Shown here: piece by piece, positions 1 through 5,067 of the stretch
Position numbering within the stretch: position 1 is the first letter of the stretch
How the letters are laid out: each line of letters begins with the position of its first letter
NCBI GenBank assembly: GCA_955652625.1
Contig: CATPBM010000223.1
Span: 1-5,067 of the forward strand
Source: an uncultured Steroidobacteraceae bacterium
GTDB taxonomy: Bacteria; Pseudomonadota; Gammaproteobacteria; Steroidobacterales; Steroidobacteraceae
DNA length: 5,067 nt
Direction: 5' to 3'
Notes under the pieces: generated by a model
What the model was told of the DNA's origin: nothing
The model's input: the letters and a program-made list of their open reading frames with translations, nothing else
Database searches by the model: none
Translations under genes and position numbers: made by a program

Positions 1-903
1 CATGAGCTCGTCGGCGTCCTGACCCAGCCGGATCGGCCGAAGGGTCGCGGCCAGAGACTTGCCGCAAGCCCGGTGAAGCGCGCCGCCGCGGCGCATCACC
101 TGCCCGTGGCCCAGCCACACACCCTCAAGAGCGAAGCCGGACGCGCCACCCTCAGTGCGTGGGCTCCGGAGGTGTTGGTGGTCGTTGCATACGGACTCAT
201 CCTGCCGCGTGAGGTCCTGAGTCTGCCGCGCTACGGTTGCATCAACGTTCACGCCTCGCTCCTGCCGCGCTGGCGCGGCGCGGCCCCGATCCAGCGCGCC
301 ATCCTCGCCGGCGACGCCGAAACCGGCGTCACCATCATGCAGATGGACTCGGGCCTGGACACCGGAGCTGTGCTGCTGCAGCGGCGGCTCGTCATTTCAG
401 ACGAACATACCGGCGGGATGCTGCACGATGAGCTCGCCGCGCTCGGCGCTTCGGTACTTCTCGAAGCCCTGGAGGGATTGTCATCCGGGTCGCTCCGCGC
501 ACGCCCGCAGCCGAGCGATGGCGCCAGCTACGCTCCGAAGATCGACAAGGCCGAGGCGCGGATCGACTGGGGCCGGGATGCGCGGGAGATCGAGCGCCAG
601 GTGCGGGCGTTCAACCCCTCGCCAGTGGCTGAAACGCGGCTGGACGGCGAGCAGCTGCGGATTCTGGCAGCCCGGGCAGAGCCCGGCGGGCAGACCCCCA
701 TGCCTTCCGACGAGAACGTGCAAGAAAATGTTGCCAAAACTCACGATTCTGGATCGATCGTCGCCGTACGTAAGGATTCCATCATAGTGCAGTGCGGAAC
801 GGGGGCCCTCGCGCTCACCCAGCTGCAGCGGCCGGGTCGGCGGCCCGTGAGTGCGCGTGATTTTTCCCACAGTCTGACGCTCGCGGGCCGTCGGCTTGGC
901 TAA
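1..903 (+). CDS. fmt: Methionyl-tRNA formyltransferase, 5'-truncated by window edge
   Basis: Fmt transfers a formyl group from 10-formyltetrahydrofolate to the amino group of Met on initiator tRNA, in the cytoplasm. The frame is open from base 1 (HELVGVLTQPDRPKGRG) to the TAA at 901-903, giving 300 visible codons. The internal ATG or GTG codons near the left edge are not the true start. By alignment from memory with the 315-residue E. coli protein, about 24 N-terminal residues lie upstream. The signature GCINVHASLLPRWRGAAPIQ is present, with the catalytic Asn at visible codon 82 and His at codon 84. The catalytic Asp of LDTG is at codon 120. The C-terminal tRNA-binding domain is recognisable from EARIDW and RAFNPSP through SARDF. 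The linker around codons 230-250 looks about ten residues longer than in E. coli and uses AT-richer codons. The end overlaps rsmB by 8 bases. The upstream neighbour is usually def, which is not visible here. Confidence 0.97.
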   Translation, partial: HELVGVLTQPDRPKGRGQRLAASPVKRAAAAHHLPVAQPHTLKSEAGRATLSAWAPEVLVVVAYGLILPREVLSLPRYGCINVHASLLPRWRGAAPIQRAILAGDAETGVTIMQMDSGLDTGAVLLQRRLVISDEHTGGMLHDELAALGASVLLEALEGLSSGSLRARPQPSDGASYAPKIDKAEARIDWGRDAREIERQVRAFNPSPVAETRLDGEQLRILAARAEPGGQTPMPSDENVQENVAKTHDSGSIVAVRKDSIIVQCGTGALALTQLQRPGRRPVSARDFSHSLTLAGRRLG

Positions 904-2236
904 GACCCCGTGGGCTCCGGGCGCCCCGGCGCTGGCGGCCGCGGCGCGGGCCGTGGAGGCGGTGGTTTTCAAGGGTATGTCGGCCGATGCGGCTCTGGCG
1001 GCCTCCGCGGGCTGCGCCGACCGGGCCCCCGTGCAGGCGATCACGCTGGGCACGCTGCGCTGGTACCTGCGCCTGGCACCCGCCCTCGAGTCGCTGCTCG
1101 CACGCCCGTCGGGCGTGCCGGAGGCGGTGCGCGCGCTGCTCGCAGTGGGCGCGCACCAGGTCGAGTACTCGCGCAACGTCCCCGAGATCACCGTGCACGC
1201 CGCGGTGGATGCGGCCCGGATCCTAGGCAATGCGAGGGCCACGGGCCTCACCAACGCGGTGCTGCGAAAGTTCGTCGCCGGGCGCCCGGCGCTCCTCTCG
1301 CGCGTCGATGAGGACCTGGCGGCACGCACCGCGCACCCGCCGTGGCTCGCGCAACGCATCTGCGCGGCATGGTGCGCGGCGGGAGTGAAGGTGCTCGAGG
1401 CCAACAACGCGCACCCGCCCATGACGCTGCGTGTCGACCTCTCGCGCTCGAGCAGGGGGGGCTATGTGTCTTTGCTGGCCGCTTCCTCGATTGACGCCCT
1501 AGAGATACAGTGGTCCATCTCAGCGGTCACTTTGACGCACCCCGTCGCCATTGGTGCACTTCCAGGCTTTTCCGAGGGGACGGTGTCAGTGCAGGACGCC
1601 GGTGCACAAATCGCGGCGAGTCTGCTGGACGCCCGGGCGGGCATGCGTGTCCTGGATGCCTGCGCCGCACCCGGCGGCAAGACGGGGCACCTGCTGGAAC
1701 TTGCCGGCGAGCGGATCGACCTCACTGCCCTCGACGCAGACGCGGACCGCCTGGGCCTGGTCGAGCAGAATCTGCGGCGTCTGCGCCGTACGGCACGGCT
1801 CGCCGTTGGCGATGCCCGCGACCCGTCCAGTTTCTGGGATGGCCGGCCGTTTGAGCGCATTCTCGTCGACGCCCCGTGTTCCTCCACGGGGGTCATCCGG
1901 CGCCACCCCGATATCAAGCTGCTGCGGCGCGCCGCCGACATCCCGGCCCTCGCCGCCACACAACTGGCAATGCTGCGCTCGGCGACGACCATGCTCGCCC
2001 GCGGCGGGCGCCTGGTGTATGCGACCTGCTCGGTGCTGCCGGAGGAGAACGAGCAGGTGGTGGCGCAGCTCCTCGCCGCGGAGCCTGGGATGGCCTCGGT
2101 CGCCATGCCCGATACCGCCGCGCTGGCGCCCGGGGCCCTCGGCCGCGCGGTGGGGGTGCAACTGCTGCCCGGGGCCGAGGCGGGGACGGACGGCTTCTAT
2201 TATGCTTGTCTCGAAAAGACAACGGCCGGATCCTGA
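896..2236 (+). CDS. rsmB: 16S rRNA (cytosine(967)-C5)-methyltransferase RsmB
   Basis: RsmB (also called Sun or Fmu) uses S-adenosylmethionine to make m5C967 in 16S rRNA. The protein is 446 residues, close to the family's usual length of about 430. Residues 10-140 are the NusB-like RNA-binding domain, including TGLTNAVLRKF at 116-126. Then come HPPWLAQR and EANNAHPPMTLRV, and the Rossmann methyltransferase domain starts near 220 (ALPGF). The SAM-binding motif DACAAPGGKT is at 254-263. Motif IV, DAPCSSTG, places Cys328, and ATCSVLPEEN places the expected nucleophile Cys378. The C-terminus has LPGAEAGTDGFYYA, typical of the family. The start is TTG at 896. The frame has a stop at 875-877 and no ATG or GTG between, and the next GTG (953) would cut into the first helix. 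No strong Shine-Dalgarno is seen, so coupling to fmt by the 8-base overlap is likely. Residues around 186-240 use unusual codons, but the length matches E. coli there. Confidence 0.97.
   Translation: MAKTPWAPGAPALAAAARAVEAVVFKGMSADAALAASAGCADRAPVQAITLGTLRWYLRLAPALESLLARPSGVPEAVRALLAVGAHQVEYSRNVPEITVHAAVDAARILGNARATGLTNAVLRKFVAGRPALLSRVDEDLAARTAHPPWLAQRICAAWCAAGVKVLEANNAHPPMTLRVDLSRSSRGGYVSLLAASSIDALEIQWSISAVTLTHPVAIGALPGFSEGTVSVQDAGAQIAASLLDARAGMRVLDACAAPGGKTGHLLELAGERIDLTALDADADRLGLVEQNLRRLRRTARLAVGDARDPSSFWDGRPFERILVDAPCSSTGVIRRHPDIKLLRRAADIPALAATQLAMLRSATTMLARGGRLVYATCSVLPEENEQVVAQLLAAEPGMASVAMPDTAALAPGALGRAVGVQLLPGAEAGTDGFYYACLEKTTAGS
2206..2222 (+). repeat. Short perfect inverted repeat at the 3' end of rsmB
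   Basis: TTGTCT (2206-2211) and AGACAA (2217-2222) are perfect inverted copies around a five-base CGAAA loop. The repeat lies inside the last codons of rsmB, just before the next gene. There is no T-run behind it, so it does not look like an intrinsic terminator. It could be a small mRNA hairpin between rsmB and the DUF4390 gene, or chance. Confidence 0.4.
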
Positions 2237-2259
2237 GAACCCCTATTTTCGTTGTATCT

Positions 2260-2856
2260 ATGCTACGTGGCGACCCAACACGCAACCGTTTGACCCGGGC
2301 GGGGCTCCTCACGACGGCGAGTGCCGTGGCCGTGGGAGCTTTGAGCCTGGTCCGCGCCGATGCGCTCGACGGCATCCTCGAGGTGCGCTCCGCGTTCGTG
2401 AACATCGACAAGGGAGTGTTCCTGCTGCACGCGCGGGTGGAGTATCCGGTGAGCCCCGCCATCCGCAGCGCACTGCGCGATGGCATCACGCTGACGTTCG
2501 ACCTCGACGCGCGCGTCGATCGCGACCGGCGCTTCTGGTTCAACGCCAACATCGTCGACCTGACAATGCGCCGCGAACTCAACTATCACGCGGTCAGCGA
2601 TCGCTACGTCGTGCGCGACAGCCGCAGCGGCGACCAGCTGACCTTTCCGACGGTGGATGAAGCGCTCTATTACCTGGGCAGGGTGGATGCCTGGCCGATT
2701 CTCGTCGAGCCGCAGCTCGATGGCGGCAACTACACCATCAGCGTGCGCGCGGGCGTACGCCGCGGGCACCTGCCGGCCACCCTGCGCGCGATCCTGTTCT
2801 GGACCGACGACTGGGTGCGCTGGAGCGAGTGGTACACATGGTCCCTGCCCGTGTAA
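2260..2856 (+). CDS. DUF4390 family exported protein
   Basis: This is a 198-residue protein of unknown function that I assign to the DUF4390 family. The assignment rests on size, on position between rsmB and ntrY, and on the C-terminal pattern RAILFWTDDWVRWSEWYTW, which has spaced tryptophans like other members. Residues 1-13 are basic and residues 14-31 hydrophobic (AGLLTTASAVAVGALSLV). An ADA site at 33-35 suggests signal peptidase I cleavage after Ala35, so the mature protein is probably periplasmic. No twin-arginine motif or lipobox is seen. The rest alternates short hydrophobic and charged stretches (GVFLLHARVEYPVS, ITLTFDLDARVDRDRRFW), which looks beta-rich. The start is ATG 2260, 23 bases after the rsmB stop. 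The frame is open upstream, inside rsmB, but only this start gives a proper signal peptide. No clear ribosome binding site precedes it. Its end overlaps the kinase start by 19 bases, which suggests co-expression. A functional link to the kinase is inference. Confidence 0.85.
   Translation: MLRGDPTRNRLTRAGLLTTASAVAVGALSLVRADALDGILEVRSAFVNIDKGVFLLHARVEYPVSPAIRSALRDGITLTFDLDARVDRDRRFWFNANIVDLTMRRELNYHAVSDRYVVRDSRSGDQLTFPTVDEALYYLGRVDAWPILVEPQLDGGNYTISVRAGVRRGHLPATLRAILFWTDDWVRWSEWYTWSLPV
2822..2832 (+). promoter_or_regulatory. Candidate ribosome binding site for the kinase
   Basis: The purine-rich stretch GGAGCGAGTGG lies inside the 3' end of the DUF4390 gene, 5 to 12 bases ahead of the ATG at 2838. 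It favours that ATG over the in-frame GTG at 2829, which sits inside the stretch. The match to the Shine-Dalgarno consensus is only partial. Confidence 0.35.
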
Positions 2857-5067
2857 GCCCGCGTCCGCCCCGGGGGCTGCGCTGGGTCGCAGTCGGCCAG
2901 GCGTTGCTGTGGGGCGCGATCGGCCTCGGCGCCTTCCTGCTGCTCGCCAAGAGCGTGCAGAACTCCTCGGAGTTCGGCCGTCTGCAGCTGTTCATACTGC
3001 TGATCGACGTCTGCGGGGTGATCGCCCTCACCATCCTGCTGGCGCGCAAGCTGTGGCGCCTGGTGCGCGAGTATCGCGCGCACGTGCCCGGCTCGCGCCT
3101 CACCGCGCGCACCGTCGGCACCTTCGGCGCACTGGTGATCGCGCCGCTGCTGATCGTGTACTTCTCCTCGCTGGAGTTCATCAATCAGGGAATCGACAGC
3201 TGGTTCAGGGTGGAGGTGAAGCAGGGGCTGAACGATGCGCTGGTGCTGTCGCGCGCCGCGCTCGACCTGCGCATGCGCGAATACTCGGGCCGCACCGTGG
3301 CGCTCGCGGGCACGCTCACGCGCGCCGCGCCCGCGGACGTGCAGGCGGCGCTCGATACCGAGCGGCGTGCGAGCCAGGCGGCGGAGATCGCGCTGTTCGG
3401 CGCGCGCGCACGGATTCTCGCCGTGAGCCTGGAGCGTCCGCTCGAGAACCTGGCGGCGCAGCTGCCCGCGGACCTGGTGCGCCAGGTGGAGCAGCGTCTG
3501 CCCTATGTGAGCCTGGAGCCCCAGGCCAACGGACGCTACCTGATCCGCACCGCCGCGCCGCTCGGGGAGGCAGCCGGCAGCCACGAGGCGCGCTTCGTGG
3601 TGGCTATCTACCCCGTGCCCGCGAAGCTCGCCGCGCTCTCTGAAGCGGTACAGAACTCGTACTCGCGGTATGGTGAGCTCGCCGCCATGCGCGAGCCGCT
3701 CAAGGACAGCTTCCGGCTCACCCTCACCCTCGTGCTGCTGCTCGCCATGCTGGCCGCCATCTACGGGGCGATCTATTCCGCGCAGCGCCTGGTGCGGCCG
3801 GTGCAGGATCTGATCGAGGGCACGCGCGCGGTCGGCAAGGGCGATCTCGAGACGCGCCTGCCGCTGCCCTCGCGTGATGAGATGGGCTTCCTCGTTCACT
3901 CCTTCAACGACATGACTAAGCGCCTGCGGCGCGCGCGCGCCGAGGCAACCCACAGCCAGCAGGCCGTGGAGCGCGAGCGCGAGCGCCTCGCCATCATCCT
4001 CGCCCGCCTGTCGACCGGGGTACTGGCCATCGACCGCAGCATGACGGTGCGCACCGCGAATGAGGCCGCGGGCGCGATTCTCGGCACCGACCTGTCGGCG
4101 GCCACCGGGCGCTCGCTCCCGGAGCTCGCGGGCAGCAACGAACGCCTCGGCCAGTTCGTGGCCTCGCTCGCGGTACGCCTCGCCAGCGGGCGCGAGGAGT
4201 GGCGCGAGCAGCTCGACCTCGACGGCGCCGCCGGGCGCCGCACCCTCATGTGTGCGTGCACGCCGCTGCCCGGCGAGGACAGCGACGTGGGCTTCGTGAT
4301 CGTGTTCGACGACATCACCGCGCTGCTGCAGGCGCAGCGCGATGCCGCCTGGGGCGAGGTGGCGCGCCGCCTGGCGCACGAGATCAAGAACCCGCTCACG
4401 CCCATCCAGCTGTCGGCCGAGCGCCTGCGGCGCCGGCTGCTCGCCGGCATGAGCGAGCGCGACGCAGAGATCCTCGAGCGCGGCACGCGCACCATCGTGC
4501 AGCAGGTCGAGACCATGCAGCAGATGGTGAATGCGTTCAGCGAGTACGCGCGCGCACCGGAAATGAAGATAACGCGCTTCAGCCTCAATCAGCTGATCAC
4601 GGAAGTGGCCGACCTGTACCGCTCGCAGGATGCGCGTACCCTCATCCAGCTGGATCTCGACGAGCACGTCGGGACCATCGAGGCCGATCGTGGGCGGGTG
4701 CGGCAGATTCTGAACAACCTGGTGACCAACGCCCTGGAAGCTCTTGATGGCGTCGGCGACCCCCAACTCGAGATCGCGACGCGGCTGGAGACCACCGCCG
4801 ATGCCGCGTACGCCACTGTGACCGTGTGTGACAATGGCCCGGGATTTCAGCGCGAACTCCTCGGCAGGGTGTTTGACCCGTACGTCACCAGCAAGCCCAA
4901 GGGCACGGGTTTGGGGCTGGCGATCGTGCAGAAAATCGTCGAAGAGCACGGCGGACGCATTGAGGCGGATAATCGGCGCAGCGGCGGCGCCCGCGTGCGA
5001 ATTCTATTGCCGTTGGGCGACAGTGCACGCGCCATGGGGGTGCGGGAGCCGCGCAAAGGCGAACACA
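2838..5067 (+). CDS. ntrY: NtrY-type sensor histidine kinase, 3' end beyond the window
   Basis: This membrane histidine kinase is expected to phosphorylate an NtrX-type response regulator. The frame runs from ATG 2838 with no stop to the window edge (743 codons). NtrY proteins are about this long, so little is missing. Predicted membrane spans are near residues 16-37, 49-69, 94-114 and 293-315. A periplasmic domain lies at about 115-292. Next come HAMP (about 315-368, with RLVRPVQDL and the DEMGFLVHSFNDM end), a short coiled linker rich in ER, and PAS (about 383-492). The H-box is RLAHEIKNPLTP with His514. The N-box is RQILNNLVTNALEAL (622-636, key Asn627 and Asn631). G1 is CDNGPGF (664-670), the F-box is FDPYVTSKPKGTG, and G2 is GTGLGLAIVQ (689-698). 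All catalytic boxes are intact, so it should be active. The PAS domain carries a Cys-Ala-Cys pair (472 and 474). The start overlaps DUF4390 by 19 bases. NtrY itself is a solid family call, but the signal sensed is unknown; NtrYX systems elsewhere are tied to nitrogen metabolism, microaerobic respiration or the envelope. Confidence 0.93.
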   Translation, partial: MVPARVSPRPPRGLRWVAVGQALLWGAIGLGAFLLLAKSVQNSSEFGRLQLFILLIDVCGVIALTILLARKLWRLVREYRAHVPGSRLTARTVGTFGALVIAPLLIVYFSSLEFINQGIDSWFRVEVKQGLNDALVLSRAALDLRMREYSGRTVALAGTLTRAAPADVQAALDTERRASQAAEIALFGARARILAVSLERPLENLAAQLPADLVRQVEQRLPYVSLEPQANGRYLIRTAAPLGEAAGSHEARFVVAIYPVPAKLAALSEAVQNSYSRYGELAAMREPLKDSFRLTLTLVLLLAMLAAIYGAIYSAQRLVRPVQDLIEGTRAVGKGDLETRLPLPSRDEMGFLVHSFNDMTKRLRRARAEATHSQQAVERERERLAIILARLSTGVLAIDRSMTVRTANEAAGAILGTDLSAATGRSLPELAGSNERLGQFVASLAVRLASGREEWREQLDLDGAAGRRTLMCACTPLPGEDSDVGFVIVFDDITALLQAQRDAAWGEVARRLAHEIKNPLTPIQLSAERLRRRLLAGMSERDAEILERGTRTIVQQVETMQQMVNAFSEYARAPEMKITRFSLNQLITEVADLYRSQDARTLIQLDLDEHVGTIEADRGRVRQILNNLVTNALEALDGVGDPQLEIATRLETTADAAYATVTVCDNGPGFQRELLGRVFDPYVTSKPKGTGLGLAIVQKIVEEHGGRIEADNRRSGGARVRILLPLGDSARAMGVREPRKGEH

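Noticed and set aside
481..1422. Minus-strand open frame across the fmt-rsmB junction
   Set aside because: It is antisense to two conserved genes, has a biased composition and no family resemblance.
1440..1560. Possible frameshift in rsmB around the G7 run
   Set aside because: Residue count and flanking motifs (MTLRV to ALPGF) match E. coli RsmB exactly in length, so the frame is intact.
1876..2259. Upstream extension of the DUF4390 frame inside rsmB
   Set aside because: This part is out of frame with rsmB and translates to an Arg/Ala/Gly-rich string. The signal peptide that begins at ATG 2260 marks the true start.
2195..2265. Possible promoter: TATTAT at 2198-2203 or TATGCT at 2258-2263 as a -10 box
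   Set aside because: No acceptable -35 hexamer sits about 17 bases upstream of either, and TATTAT is fixed by the conserved FYYA codons of RsmB.
2657..3643. Plus-strand open frame overlapping the DUF4390 gene and the 5' part of the kinase
   Set aside because: It gives an Arg/Ala/Gly-rich translation without motifs, and it conflicts with two well-supported genes in other frames.
2730..4949. Very long minus-strand open frame (739 codons) antisense to the kinase
   Set aside because: It mirrors the strongly GC-biased codons of the kinase gene. Its translation is low-complexity (rich in Arg, Ala, His and Gln), with no recognisable domain, and the plus-strand frame contains every histidine kinase motif. 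It is a shadow.

Overview
The window is a compact, single-direction (+ strand) stretch of a high-GC bacterial chromosome, roughly two-thirds G+C by eye. It holds four genes with almost no intergenic space. The order is fmt (5' end missing), rsmB, a DUF4390-type exported protein, and an NtrY-type sensor histidine kinase that is still open at the right edge. This order fits Proteobacteria. The absence of htpX between fmt and rsmB, a gene I recall there in many Betaproteobacteria, makes a high-GC gammaproteobacterium (Xanthomonadales/Nevskiales-like) my best guess. That taxonomic call is inference.

Left half (1-2236): translation genes. Fmt formylates initiator Met-tRNA and RsmB makes m5C967 in 16S rRNA. 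The rsmB start is a TTG that overlaps the fmt stop by 8 bases, so the two are probably translationally coupled. Both genes contain a local patch of AT-richer, atypical codons (about 700-790 in fmt, about 1455-1620 in rsmB). The reading frame and the family motifs are intact through both.

Right half (2260-5067): envelope signalling. A 198-residue protein with a signal peptide (DUF4390) starts 23 bases after rsmB. Its last 19 bases overlap the start of a large kinase frame that runs without a stop from 2838 to the end of the window (743 codons). The kinase has an NtrY layout: an N-terminal multi-span membrane region with a periplasmic domain, HAMP, PAS, HisKA with RLAHEIKNPLTP, and a complete HATPase domain. 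Its response regulator (ntrX) would be expected just beyond the window.

Together the layout suggests one co-transcribed unit in which translation-initiation and rRNA-modification genes are followed by an exported protein and a sensor kinase. No mobile element, CRISPR array, RNA gene or credible terminator was seen. The region is mostly conserved housekeeping. The least understood part is the DUF4390 protein and its tight pairing with the kinase.
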